A DNA stretch of 64,000 nt, from the NCBI RefSeq assembly GCF_031461075.1, contig NZ_JAVKPK010000003.1, forward strand, positions 1 to 64,000, written 5' to 3'. The DNA comes from Methanosarcina baikalica. Lineage in GTDB: Archaea; Halobacteriota; Methanosarcinia; Methanosarcinales; Methanosarcinaceae. This document shows positions 17,012-25,933 of the stretch, piece after piece; position 1 is the stretch's first letter; every line of letters begins with the position of its first letter. A program made the translations under genes and the position numbers. The notes under the pieces were generated by a model that saw nothing but the letters and a program-made list of their open reading frames with translations, ran no database searches and was not told the DNA's origin.

Positions 17012-18142
17012 TCAAAAGACAATCATATCGGAAGTTCTTATCCTTACCATACATTCGTCTCCTAAACCGATTTTTAACGAGTCAAAGATATGGTTCGTAA
17101 CCTCAATATTCAGGACGTCTCCGCTGTCTTTCAATTTCAGGGACATGATCCGGCTGGTACCTTTATTCACCACGTTCCTGACTACACCGCCGAGAAGGTT
17201 TTTCCTTTCTTCCTTCCGAATTGCATGGACAGTTTCGTTGTCCATAAGTTCTATATTCTCAGGTCTTATTCCCCAGCTAACTCTATCTCCTGCCGTCCGC
17301 CTGATATAGGGAGCAGTGATCTCCGTACCGAGGGACCAGAGGAAAGTACACTCGTCTCTCTGCCCGTGCCCTTCTACAACGGCATCGTCAAAGAGGTTGG
17401 AGAAGCCTACCAGTTCTGCCACATACCGGGTTTTCGGATGATAAAATACGTCTTCAGGAGAGCCAAACTGCTGCACCCTGCCGTTATCAAAGACAACCAT
17501 CCTGTCTGCCATGGTAAAGGCTTCGACAGGGTCATGGGTTATGAATATTACAGGGATCCCAAGCTTTTTCCCGATCGTCCGCAGTTCTTTTCTAAGTTTC
17601 AGGCGAATTACGGTATCCAGGGATGAAAAGGGCTCGTCCAGGAGCAGCACTTCCGGGTTGGGAGCAAGAGCCCGGGCAAGCGCAACTTTTTGCTTCTGGC
17701 CCCCTGAGAGCTCATAAGGGTATGCAAACTCAAGTTCTTCGATTCCCACAAGGCCCAGCATTTCATTCATCCGATTAGTTTTTTCCATCGAACTCAGGCC
17801 TTTGAGCCCGAATTCGATGTTCTGTCTCACGTTCATGTGAGGAAAAAGGGCATTTTCCTGAAACATATACCCTATTTTCCGTTTCTGGGGTGGCAGGTTT
17901 ACCTTCTTCTTGCTGTCAAAGTATACTGTATCGTTTATTTTTATAGTACCTGCATCCGGGTTCTCAAGCCCTGCAATGCAGCGGAGAGCCGTGGTTTTTC
18001 CTGAACCGGAACAGCCGAACAGGACCACGAAATCGGAATCGGCATCAAAGCTACAGTGCATTGAAAAGCTGGGTTTTACTCCCTTCTTTTTCTTGTGTTT
18101 CCTTCCGTAGAATTCCTTTTCAATGTCAACTTCAACAGTCAT
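17012..18142 (-). CDS. modC: molybdate/tungstate ABC transporter ATP-binding protein
   Basis: A 376-residue ABC ATPase. Walker A is GCSGSGKTT near residues 43-51, the signature is LSGGQKQKVALARAL near 143-157, Walker B is VLLLDEPFSSLD near 164-175, and the switch His is in FITHDP near 197. The C-terminal third, after about residue 240, is the Mop/TOBE-like regulatory domain expected for ModC. It energises uptake of molybdate for the FeMo-cofactor and other Mo/W enzymes. It follows modB by 28 bases. A GC-rich repeat cluster begins right after its stop. Confidence 0.92.
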   Translation of the reverse strand: MTVEVDIEKEFYGRKHKKKKGVKPSFSMHCSFDADSDFVVLFGCSGSGKTTALRCIAGLENPDAGTIKINDTVYFDSKKKVNLPPQKRKIGYMFQENALFPHMNVRQNIEFGLKGLSSMEKTNRMNEMLGLVGIEELEFAYPYELSGGQKQKVALARALAPNPEVLLLDEPFSSLDTVIRLKLRKELRTIGKKLGIPVIFITHDPVEAFTMADRMVVFDNGRVQQFGSPEDVFYHPKTRYVAELVGFSNLFDDAVVEGHGQRDECTFLWSLGTEITAPYIRRTAGDRVSWGIRPENIELMDNETVHAIRKEERKNLLGGVVRNVVNKGTSRIMSLKLKDSGDVLNIEVTNHIFDSLKIGLGDECMVRIRTSDMIVF

Positions 18143-18170
18143 TTCCTACTCCCACCCTATACCTATTTTT

Positions 18171-18851
18171 TCATCGTTCTCCCAGTTTGCTGGTAGCTGC
18201 AATAGTTACGAGAGATATAGCGATCAGAATTATCACAAGCAGGTTAGCAAGTTCATTGTTTCCTACCTGGTATGCCCCGTAAATGGAAAGAGGCATGGTA
18301 CTGGTTTTTCCCTGGATATTTCCTGCGACCATCAGGGTTGCTCCAAACTCTCCGACAGCCCTTGCAAAACTCAGGACGCAGCCTGCAATGATGCCCTTTT
18401 TTGCAAGAGGCAGGGTTATAAAGAGCGCAGTTTCAAATTCGCTTCTCCCGAGAATACAGGCAGCTTCCTCAACGCTTCGGTCCACAGCCCCGATGGCTGA
18501 GGTTGCTGTCTTTACCATCAGGGGCAAAGAGACAACAAAAGCTGCAATGGCTGCTGCTTGCCAGGTAAAGAGTATCCCGTTCCCTGTAATTTTGGTGAAA
18601 ACGCTTCCAATAACCCCGTTTTTCCCGAGCAGGATCACCAGGATATACCCGGTTACGGTCGGGGGTAGAACAAGGGGCAAAGTCACGAGCACGTCAGCCA
18701 GCCATCTTCCCGTAAACTCTCTCTTTGCCAGCAAGTAAGCGATAAGAATTCCAAGAATTGCCACAAAGAAGGTTGAAATAGCGGCAATCTTTATTGTAAG
18801 CAGGAGCGGGCTCATGGCCAGTTGAAGTGTTTCCATCAAATCCCTTCCCAA
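18171..18851 (-). CDS. modB: molybdate ABC transporter permease
   Basis: A 226-residue inner-membrane permease with six hydrophobic segments. The EAA loop that docks to ModC is visible as EEAACILGRSEFETALFITL near residues 123-142, followed by RAVGEFGATLMVAGN, typical of ModB. Intact by eye. It lies immediately downstream of a decayed modA and upstream of modC, so uptake here would need a binding protein encoded elsewhere. Confidence 0.92.
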   Translation of the reverse strand: MGRDLMETLQLAMSPLLLTIKIAAISTFFVAILGILIAYLLAKREFTGRWLADVLVTLPLVLPPTVTGYILVILLGKNGVIGSVFTKITGNGILFTWQAAAIAAFVVSLPLMVKTATSAIGAVDRSVEEAACILGRSEFETALFITLPLAKKGIIAGCVLSFARAVGEFGATLMVAGNIQGKTSTMPLSIYGAYQVGNNELANLLVIILIAISLVTIAATSKLGER

Positions 18852-18854
18852 ATT

Positions 18855-19111
18855 TCAGGTTCTGTTCCGGTTTAAGTCCTGAATTTTTATCCTTTCAGGG
18901 GTTTCTACGCTGCCTGAAGTCAGGTCTTCTAATGTCTTCGGCGTTTCAGATCCGTTCTTTTCAGGCACCCCTATTAAGAGGGTGTTTGCTGCAAAGTCTT
19001 TTCTTGAACTGTTCCGGGGCTGCCGATAGGAATGCCGATAGGAAGGCGACTATTCTAAGGCAGAGAACTACTGCAAGGGTCAGGAGTATCAATTTTTTGC
19101 CGTATTTTCAT
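18855..19111 (-). pseudogene. modA: modA remnant (molybdate-binding protein, decayed)
   Basis: An ATG follows the nifN stop directly, but its frame closes after 18 codons. One frame away, a signal-peptide-like segment KKLILLTLAVVLCL follows. Further on, in a third frame, FAANTLLIGVPEKNGSETP and KTLEDLT are read, resembling the xxNTLxIxVPxxNPxxIxxLEDL strand of ModA proteins. The whole remnant spans about 257 bases against roughly 1 kb for a normal gene, so large deletions and at least two frame changes are implied. Position between nifN and modBC supports the identity. Confidence 0.65.
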
Positions 19112-20542
19112 TCATGCGCCTCTTTCCATACATTCTTCTTCAGTTCCCTTGGCACATACTGTAGTTTCAGCCTCTACCGGTGCGGTGAAGGTATCAGTAG
19201 CTTCAAGGATGGTATTTGTGATCCTGTCCAGCAGTTCCAGGGTTCCCCTGTATCCTACGGTAAGGATACGCTGTGCGCCCACTCTGTCATGGATTGGCAG
19301 GCCAACCCTTACAAGAGGAATGTCCAGGGCTTTGGAAATGTATTTTCCATTTGAGTTTCCTATCAGGATTTCCGGGCTGCATTCATTTACTGCATCATTC
19401 AGGCTGTCAAAGTCAATCCCGTCCAGAATCACAGGTTTCAGTTCAGGCCTTATCTCTTCTATTATTTGCCTGATCTTCGCTCCAAAGTCCCGGCTTTTGC
19501 TTCCTGTAGCTATCAGCACGGGGTTCATCCCGAGTTCCAGCATAAAGGTTGTGAGGCTAAGTACCATATCAGGGTCCCCGTAAACCGCTGCTTTTACCCC
19601 GTAGAGGTATTTGTGAACATCCACCATGGCATCGAGGAGCCTGCCCCTTTCTTTCTGGTATTTCTCGGGAATCGGGCAGCCGAGGATGTTGACCAGTTCT
19701 GTAAAGAAACTGTCCGTGTTTGAAAGCCCTATCGGAATTGGAACGCTGTGTCCGGGTACGCTGTGGGATTTTTCCAGATAATCCAGTGCCAGGTTCTTGC
19801 TGACTATTCCAAGGCCCAGGCTTGCCCGACTGTTTGGCATATCCCGAATTTCGAAAAGCGGGGTGCCTCCGGGGGCAATTTTCGGAAGATAGTCTCTCAG
19901 AGGTGCGTCAAAGGTTTCGGAAATATCAGGCAGAAAAATGTAATCTCCGGCAGTAGCCGCCAGGATTTCTTTTAGTTCCCTCACATCCGCAGGGGAGAGG
20001 TTTTCAACAGGGATGAGGTTGAGTTTTCCATTGGGATTTTTTAGAGGCTTCTTTTCTCCTTGATTTCCCGCAAATTTTCTGACAACTGCATCCAGGGCCT
20101 TTATATACCCACTTACGTGGCTTTCCCCGTAGCTGGGAGTTGAAACCGGGACGATTATAATATCTTTCTCTAGGTCGTCTCCGATCCCTTCCTCTTCTTT
20201 GAACTCACTGATGATCGCAGCGACATCGTCCCCTATTGTTTCGGCAAGACAGGTAGTGGCAACGCCGATCACTTTCGGGTTGTACCTGTTGATGACGTTT
20301 TTCAGTCCCTTTTTCAGATTTTCCCTGCCCCCGTAGACAGCTCCCTTTTCACTGAGGGAGCTTGATGCAATATCAACAGGCTCCCTGAAATGATGGGCAA
20401 GGTGCAGGCGCATGTAGGTGCTGCATCCCTGGGAACCGTGGTAGAGAACCATGGTGTTTTCGATTCCCTTGAAAGCAAGGGCACTTCCCATGGGCTGGCA
20501 CATAACACAGGGATTTACAGTTACATAGTTTCTTTTCGTCAT
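19112..20542 (-). CDS. nifN: nitrogenase cofactor scaffold protein NifN
   Basis: A 476-residue member of the nitrogenase component 1 family, assigned NifN by order after nifE. Conserved ligands are seen as PCVMCQPMGSALAFKG near residues 11-26, YHGSQGCSTYMR near 34-45 and TTCLAETIGDD near 95-105. With NifE it forms the scaffold on which the NifB product is turned into FeMo-cofactor. It starts 12 bases after nifE. The C-terminus is slightly extended and contains Cys residues (TTVCAKGTEEEC). Confidence 0.93.
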   Translation of the reverse strand: MTKRNYVTVNPCVMCQPMGSALAFKGIENTMVLYHGSQGCSTYMRLHLAHHFREPVDIASSSLSEKGAVYGGRENLKKGLKNVINRYNPKVIGVATTCLAETIGDDVAAIISEFKEEEGIGDDLEKDIIIVPVSTPSYGESHVSGYIKALDAVVRKFAGNQGEKKPLKNPNGKLNLIPVENLSPADVRELKEILAATAGDYIFLPDISETFDAPLRDYLPKIAPGGTPLFEIRDMPNSRASLGLGIVSKNLALDYLEKSHSVPGHSVPIPIGLSNTDSFFTELVNILGCPIPEKYQKERGRLLDAMVDVHKYLYGVKAAVYGDPDMVLSLTTFMLELGMNPVLIATGSKSRDFGAKIRQIIEEIRPELKPVILDGIDFDSLNDAVNECSPEILIGNSNGKYISKALDIPLVRVGLPIHDRVGAQRILTVGYRGTLELLDRITNTILEATDTFTAPVEAETTVCAKGTEEECMERGA

Positions 20543-20554
20543 CTCAATGCCTCC

Positions 20555-22087
20555 TCATGCCTGGCTTTTAACTGCAGCATCCGGTTTTGTGTTCAAGAAG
20601 TCAGGTCCCATGCTTATGTCTTTATATTGTTTTACACATGGTTTTCCTGAATTCACTCCTTTTACTGCTTCTCTCTCTGATTCCACTGCTTCGGGCTTCA
20701 AGGTCCGCTGCCTGACAGCTTTCCAGACAGGGCTGTTAATAGAAGCGTCAACTTCCCTTGCAAAATTTACAAAGCCGTCAAAGCCTTCGAACTCCACCAC
20801 CCTATCGTGGTTGAAGTCGCAAAAAGCAACACCCAGCTTGTATGCGATAAATCTCTCCTTTACGCCTGCAACCATCAGGTCGGCTTTCTGTTTCACAAGC
20901 AATTCGGCAAGTTCCAGAGGGTTTGCATCGTCTACAATGACAGTTCCGTCCCTGACCGAATAACTGATCTGCTCGTAGTCTTCCTTTTTCCCGGTCTGGG
21001 TTCCGATTATAACTACTTCCATGCCAAGTTCCGCAAAGCCTTTAATAAGCGTGAGAGCTTTTGCAGGGCCTCCCATGTAGATAGCAGCCTTTTTCCCTTT
21101 GACTCTCTCTCTAACTCTGGAAATTTCAGGCATTATGCGGTTCGTTTCGGTCTCCAGGATTTCTTCTGCCTTCTTTTTCATCTCTTCCGAGTCAAAGTAT
21201 TCAGCAGTTTTCCTCAGGGCTATGGAGATATCTTCGATTCCGAAGAAACTCGCAGATAAATACGGAATTCCATATTCTCTTTGCATCCATTTTGCGAGAT
21301 AGTTCATGGACCCGCTGCACTGAACGAGGTTAAGGTCAGCCTCCGCTGCTCCTGATATGGATCTGGTAGTTGAATCTCCTGTCAGGGAGACTATGACCTC
21401 AATTCCCATTTGCTCAAAGAGAGGTTTTACGAGCCAGACGTCCCCGGCTACATTGAAATCCCCCAGGATATTGATCTTTGGTTTTCTAACCTCAGGGTTT
21501 ACTTCGGGTTTCTTTTCTGCAGTTTCTTGAGGTCTTTTGATTAGCTGTTTTAAAGCGTCGCATGCAGCCTTGTATCCGTCAGACTTGTTGCCTTTGAAGC
21601 CTTCGGACTTTATAGGGATTACCGGAATATTGTGCTTCTTGCTTGCGTTTTTACATATGGCTTCCAGGTCATCTCCGATAATTCCCACTATACATGTGGA
21701 ATATACGAAAATAACCGGGGGGCAGTAGAGCCCCATCAGCTCGTCGATTGCGTTTGAGAGTTTTTTCTCCCCCCCGAACACGATATCGAGCTCTTTCATG
21801 TCCGTGCTAAAACTGCTGCGGTTCGTTTCGATTCCGCTGGACTTTGCCCCCCTGATATCCCAGGTATAGCCTGCACAGCCTATCGGGCCGTGGACCAGGT
21901 GGATGGCATCGGTTACAGGGTTTAAAACGACCCTCGCTCCCGAATAAACACAGGCCCGCTGGCTGATGGCTCCTGCCAGGGAATTGTTATCGCAGGCAAG
22001 GGGAATTGCCTGCCCTTTTTCTTGCTTTCTGGTGATATATGGTTGCCTTTCTTCAAGAGTATCTACTATCCCGGTTTTCTCTTTCAT
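20555..22087 (-). CDS. nifE: nitrogenase cofactor scaffold protein NifE
   Basis: A 510-residue protein. Cluster-binding segments are QRACVYSGARV near residues 45-55, VHGPIGCAGYTWDIRG near 69-84 and VYSTCIVGIIGDD near 130-142. A conserved YLSASFFGIED-like stretch and the CDFNHDR region follow. It pairs with NifN as the alpha2beta2 scaffold for FeMo-co assembly. The ATG at 22087 is preferred because GAGGGGAG is well spaced before it; an upstream GTG is too close to that site. It lies about 118 bases after nifK. Confidence 0.94.
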   Translation of the reverse strand: MKEKTGIVDTLEERQPYITRKQEKGQAIPLACDNNSLAGAISQRACVYSGARVVLNPVTDAIHLVHGPIGCAGYTWDIRGAKSSGIETNRSSFSTDMKELDIVFGGEKKLSNAIDELMGLYCPPVIFVYSTCIVGIIGDDLEAICKNASKKHNIPVIPIKSEGFKGNKSDGYKAACDALKQLIKRPQETAEKKPEVNPEVRKPKINILGDFNVAGDVWLVKPLFEQMGIEVIVSLTGDSTTRSISGAAEADLNLVQCSGSMNYLAKWMQREYGIPYLSASFFGIEDISIALRKTAEYFDSEEMKKKAEEILETETNRIMPEISRVRERVKGKKAAIYMGGPAKALTLIKGFAELGMEVVIIGTQTGKKEDYEQISYSVRDGTVIVDDANPLELAELLVKQKADLMVAGVKERFIAYKLGVAFCDFNHDRVVEFEGFDGFVNFAREVDASINSPVWKAVRQRTLKPEAVESEREAVKGVNSGKPCVKQYKDISMGPDFLNTKPDAAVKSQA

Positions 22088-22205
22088 CTCTTTCACTCCC
22101 CTCTGCTTCGGTTTTCAGATTTGCAGCGGCGTTTCTACAGTTCCCGTTTTTAACTTCTAGTTTCTATGTTCTCTTCCGGAACCAATTATCTTGAAACCAG
22201 GTTAT

Positions 22206-23576
22206 TTACTGAACGGTTTCGAGCAACCAGTCAGGTGCGTCCCTGTCTTTTCTCTCAAGCAGGGTGTTTCCTATGCGCTCCACCAACCTTGCAGCACCTG
22301 CGTATCCCATGATCGGGAAGTAGTGGAGGTTTGCCCTGTCCGTGATCGGGAAACCTACCCTGATAAGGGGTACGTCCTCTGCTCTTGAAATGAATTTCCC
22401 GTAGGTGTTACCTATCAGGAGGTCTACGGGCTTTCGCTTAATGATCTGGTGAAGCATGAAGAGGTCCCCTCCGGAAATTACATCGGCTTCTGGATATTCC
22501 AGGCCTATGAGTTCTTCCACTCCTTTTTCAAACTCCGAGTTCTGAGTACCGGTGAGCACTATACTTGGTTCCATGCCCATTTCCAGCACCAGGCTGGTGA
22601 GGCCTTCAATAATATCCGGGTCCCCATAAATTGCTACTTTCTTTCCATGGTAATGCGGGTGAGCGTCAGTCATCATGTCCACAAGTCTTCCCCTCTCGTC
22701 TTCAAGCTCCGGGGGAATTGCCACGCTGGCAAGTTTTGCCGCGTTCATGATGAAACGGTCAGTGTTTCTGATTCCTATGGGGGTGGGCCCTATTTTTGCC
22801 GGGACTTTGTAGCGGCTTTCCAGGATTTTTGCTGCTGAACCTCCTGCCATTCTACAGAGAGCAATTGTCCCAAGAGAGTTTGCAGAGTCTTCTATATCCC
22901 CTATCGGAGTGCCGCCTTTAGGGTACATGGTATTTTCTCCAGTGAGGGGAGCATCAAAGACGTCAGTCGTATCCGGGAAGACAATGCTTGAGATCCCCAT
23001 AACTGAGAGTATACGTTTCATTTCCCGGATATCGGCAGGCTCCACGAAACCAGGGATGAGATTGAGTTTTCCGTTTGGCTTGCTTTTGCTGGCAAAGGTG
23101 GTCACAAAGGACTTTACCATATTGTCATAGCCAGTGATGTGGGTGCCCACGTAACTTGGGGTGGAAGCTGCACAGATCTTGATCGAAGGGTCTATGAGTT
23201 CTTCGGCTCTGATATCTTCTACAATGGACCCCACGTCGTCACCTATAGTTTCTGCCACGCAGGTGGTATGAATAGCAACTACATCGGGCCTGTAGATAGC
23301 GGTCAGGTTTCCCAGGGCTTCCTTGAGGTTTGCTGCGCCTCCGAAGACGGCTGTCCCTTCAGAGAAACTGCTGGTCGTTGCAACGGAGTTTTCGCGGTAG
23401 TGCCTGCTCAGGCACATACGCAGGTATGAGAGACAGCCCTGTGAACCGTGGCTGTGCGGCATGCAGTTGTGTACACCAAGCGCTGCATAGACTGCGCCGA
23501 TTGGCTGGCAGATTTTTGCAGGATTGATGGTTACTGCTTCTCTGGTTACTTCTTCACATGGAGTGTAGTCTAACAT
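22206..23576 (-). CDS. nifK: nitrogenase MoFe protein beta subunit
   Basis: A 456-residue subunit. The P-cluster ligands are recognisable as ICQPIGAVYAALG near residues 22-34, HGSQGCLSYLRMCL near 43-56 and HTTCVAETIGDDVGS near 104-118. The protein lacks the longer N-terminus of proteobacterial NifK, as is usual for archaeal forms. It lies 14 bases after nifD. Together with NifD it holds the catalytic FeMo-cofactor and P-clusters that reduce N2. Confidence 0.96.
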   Translation of the reverse strand: MLDYTPCEEVTREAVTINPAKICQPIGAVYAALGVHNCMPHSHGSQGCLSYLRMCLSRHYRENSVATTSSFSEGTAVFGGAANLKEALGNLTAIYRPDVVAIHTTCVAETIGDDVGSIVEDIRAEELIDPSIKICAASTPSYVGTHITGYDNMVKSFVTTFASKSKPNGKLNLIPGFVEPADIREMKRILSVMGISSIVFPDTTDVFDAPLTGENTMYPKGGTPIGDIEDSANSLGTIALCRMAGGSAAKILESRYKVPAKIGPTPIGIRNTDRFIMNAAKLASVAIPPELEDERGRLVDMMTDAHPHYHGKKVAIYGDPDIIEGLTSLVLEMGMEPSIVLTGTQNSEFEKGVEELIGLEYPEADVISGGDLFMLHQIIKRKPVDLLIGNTYGKFISRAEDVPLIRVGFPITDRANLHYFPIMGYAGAARLVERIGNTLLERKDRDAPDWLLETVQ

Positions 23577-23590
23577 TTTTTTGTCCCTCC

Positions 23591-25189
23591 TTACTCTGCT
23601 CCTTCAGCTTTCCACGGTGGGCGTATGAATTTCCAGGTGGGGCTGTGCAGGGCCATGTCCATGTCCCGTGCGAAATTCAAGACCCCGGAAAAGCCGGTGT
23701 AGCGTCCGCTGTAGTCATATGAGTGAATCTGCCTTGAGGGGATTCCCATCTTCTGTGCCCAATATTTGTCCTTGATCCCCGAACAGAAGATATCGGGTTT
23801 GAGGGCTTTTACAAGGGCTTCGGTTTCATGGTGGTTGAGGTCGTCAATGACAATGGTTCCGTCCTTCATCTCGGGGAAAAGCCCTTCATAGTCCATGAGT
23901 CCGATTTTCTTTTTAAGCTCTTCAATCCTTTCCGGGCTGACAGCAGGCTCGATATTTTCATCTCGTTCGTAGTGTACATCCTCAAGCATGGAACCTAAAG
24001 CCCCTCCCTTTATCTGAGGGATAATCTGTCTGCCCTCATAGTCGTCTCTGTGGGCAAACTGGTAACCTGCAACAATTACTTTCATGCCGAGTTCTTCAAA
24101 GAGGTTAGTGTAGTGGTGACTTCTGGAACCCCCTGAATAGATGAAGGCCGTTTTTCCCTTGAGTTTCTTTCTGTACCTTTCGACTTCAGCCTCATACTTC
24201 ACTTTTTCTTCGGCGATGATTTCTTCGGTTTTCCTGGTAATTTCCGGATCGTCAAAGAACTCTGCCATTTTCCGGAGAGATTTTGCAGTAGTTTTCGTGC
24301 CCACGTAGTTGACTTTCAGCCAGGGAACCCCGTATTTTTCTTCCATCATACGGTTCGTGTAGTTGATGGAACGGTGGCAGAGCAGGATGCTGAGCTTTGC
24401 TTTGTGCGCCTGTGCTAGTTTATGGAATGAACCGTCTCCGGTGAAGGTCGAGACAATCCTGTACCCTATTTTTTCAAGGATTGGCTTAATTTCCCAGAGA
24501 TCTCCTCCTATGTTATATTCCCCGAAGATATTGATGTCAAAGGGCGTTGGATTTTTAAGTTCCTCAGTTCCGATCAGGTGTTCCATCAGGACATTGCTTG
24601 CAATGTGGTGGCCTGCTGACTGGCTGACTCCTCTGTACCCTTCACATCTGGAAGGGATAACCTTAATTCCATATTCTTTTTCGGCTTCCCTGGCAACGGC
24701 CTCGATGTCATCTCCGATAAGTCCTACAGGACAGGTGGCAGAGATGCTGATTGCTTTCGGTTTGAAGATCTTCATAACCTCGTCAATGGCTTTCTTGAGC
24801 TTTTTTTCTCCACCAAAGACGATGTCAGTCTCCTTCATGTCAGTGCACACGCAATAATTGCTAAAGTTATCTTCGCCTTCCTCTGCCTTTGCAAAGTTTC
24901 GCCTGGTTCCCCAGGTGAAGTATGCACAGCCAATCGGACCGTGGACAAGGTGAACCATGTCTTTGATCGGCCCCATGACCACACCTTTCGAACCCGCGAA
25001 GGCACATCCGCGGTTTGTGATAATGCCCGGGATTACTTTATCATCGGCGTCGATGTGCTGTTCGGTGGAACAATCCCTGACGACAATGTGTTTTCTCCTG
25101 TTCCTTGCAGCTTTTTCCGGGAGCACCTTCAGTATTTCATCGACAAGCTTTTGTCTATCTTCAATTTCCGAACCAATTTCCGCTCCCAT
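23591..25189 (-). CDS. nifD: nitrogenase MoFe protein alpha subunit
   Basis: A 532-residue subunit. P-cluster Cys ligands are in RGCAFAGSKG near residue 61, VHGPIGCAYFTWGTRR near 87 and SATCPVGLIGDD near 153. The FeMo-co ligands are the Cys in LSILLCHRSINY and the His in IHSYDYSGRYTGF. An extra segment around residues 405-440 (PERIEELKKKIGLMD) is the type of insertion seen in some archaeal and clostridial NifD. No vnfG or anfG gene is present, supporting a molybdenum enzyme. The start overlaps the nifI2 stop as TAATG. Confidence 0.97.
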   Translation of the reverse strand: MGAEIGSEIEDRQKLVDEILKVLPEKAARNRRKHIVVRDCSTEQHIDADDKVIPGIITNRGCAFAGSKGVVMGPIKDMVHLVHGPIGCAYFTWGTRRNFAKAEEGEDNFSNYCVCTDMKETDIVFGGEKKLKKAIDEVMKIFKPKAISISATCPVGLIGDDIEAVAREAEKEYGIKVIPSRCEGYRGVSQSAGHHIASNVLMEHLIGTEELKNPTPFDINIFGEYNIGGDLWEIKPILEKIGYRIVSTFTGDGSFHKLAQAHKAKLSILLCHRSINYTNRMMEEKYGVPWLKVNYVGTKTTAKSLRKMAEFFDDPEITRKTEEIIAEEKVKYEAEVERYRKKLKGKTAFIYSGGSRSHHYTNLFEELGMKVIVAGYQFAHRDDYEGRQIIPQIKGGALGSMLEDVHYERDENIEPAVSPERIEELKKKIGLMDYEGLFPEMKDGTIVIDDLNHHETEALVKALKPDIFCSGIKDKYWAQKMGIPSRQIHSYDYSGRYTGFSGVLNFARDMDMALHSPTWKFIRPPWKAEGAE

Positions 25190-25566
25190 TACACCAACTC
25201 CTTGTTAACGGTTGCATCTCCGCTTTCTCCAGTCCGGATGCGGAGTGCTTCACTAATGTTTGACACGAAAATTTTTCCGTCCCCAAGATGTCCTGTCTGG
25301 TTTACCTCGATGATTTTCCTGACAACTTCGTCCACACTGTTATCATCCACCACAACTGTGAACATCCTTTTTGGAATGAAATGAATGCAGGTTTCAGTTT
25401 CCTTTGCCGGGTCAGGAAGGGGGGGGTCAAATTCAAAGCAGAGCCCTTTTTGCTTTCCACGGCCCATTACCCTTCTTACGGTAAATGAGGGAAAGCCGCA
25501 TTCCAACAAGGCTTCCTTGGTTTTCTGGACTTTGTTCATCCTTATTATTGCCGTAATCTCTTTCAT
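25189..25566 (-). CDS. nifI2: PII-family nitrogenase regulator NifI2
   Basis: A 125-residue PII-like protein with a T-loop sequence unlike GlnK: RVMGRGKQKGLCFEFDPPLP near residues 32-51. The B-loop TGHLGDGKIFVS and C-loop RIRTGESG are intact. With NifI1 it binds dinitrogenase and switches off activity when ammonium appears, relieved by 2-oxoglutarate, as established in Methanococcus. The ATG at 25566 is used because GGAGGAAAA lies upstream. The 1-base overlap with nifD suggests coupling. Confidence 0.93.
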   Translation of the reverse strand: MKEITAIIRMNKVQKTKEALLECGFPSFTVRRVMGRGKQKGLCFEFDPPLPDPAKETETCIHFIPKRMFTVVVDDNSVDEVVRKIIEVNQTGHLGDGKIFVSNISEALRIRTGESGDATVNKELV

Positions 25567-25592
25567 GGGGATTTTCCTCCGAAAAACCAAGT

Positions 25593-25910
25593 TTAAAGTC
25601 CGGCTTTTCCCGTTCTTATGGTGTAAGCCTCTTCCACGGGGTTTACGAAGATTCTTCCGTCCCCATACTTTCCGGTTCTGGCAGATTCCATTATAGTTTG
25701 TATGACTTTGTCCTTGTGTTCGTCTTCAACTACCATCAGGAGCATGGTCTTCTGAAGTTCGTCGTAGTGGATGTCTGCAATATGGATTCCTTTTTGCTTC
25801 CCCCTTCCGAAGACTTCCATTTTTGTAAGGGAAATACAGCCCTCTTTTTCCAGGCTCTCGACAACTTTAGATTCCATACCTGGCCTGATGATTGCACGTA
25901 TCATTTGCAT
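25593..25910 (-). CDS. nifI1: PII-family nitrogenase regulator NifI1
   Basis: A 105-residue PII-like protein, the first of two between nifH and nifD, the order seen in methanogens. The T-loop region is VFGRGKQKGIHIADIHYDEL near residues 31-50, then TGKYGDGRIFVNPVEEAYTIRTG forms the B and C loops. The start at 25910 is chosen because GGAGATG is spaced correctly; an upstream ATG overlaps that site. It acts with NifI2 in ammonium switch-off. Confidence 0.93.
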   Translation of the reverse strand: MQMIRAIIRPGMESKVVESLEKEGCISLTKMEVFGRGKQKGIHIADIHYDELQKTMLLMVVEDEHKDKVIQTIMESARTGKYGDGRIFVNPVEEAYTIRTGKAGL

Positions 25911-25933
25911 TGTTTTCATCTCCGTACATTAGA

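Noticed and set aside
17090..17626. Long plus-strand reading frames opposite modC, nif and ech genes
   Set aside because: They are antisense to genes with clear motifs, lack ribosome-binding sites and have composition typical of shadow frames.
20555..25189. An alternative (V or Fe-only) nitrogenase
   Set aside because: No vnfG or anfG gene is present, separate nifE and nifN follow, and modBC genes are linked, all fitting a molybdenum enzyme.
25189..25910. Treating the two PII-like genes as glnK duplicates
   Set aside because: Position between nifH and nifD and the divergent T-loop sequences identify them as NifI1 and NifI2.
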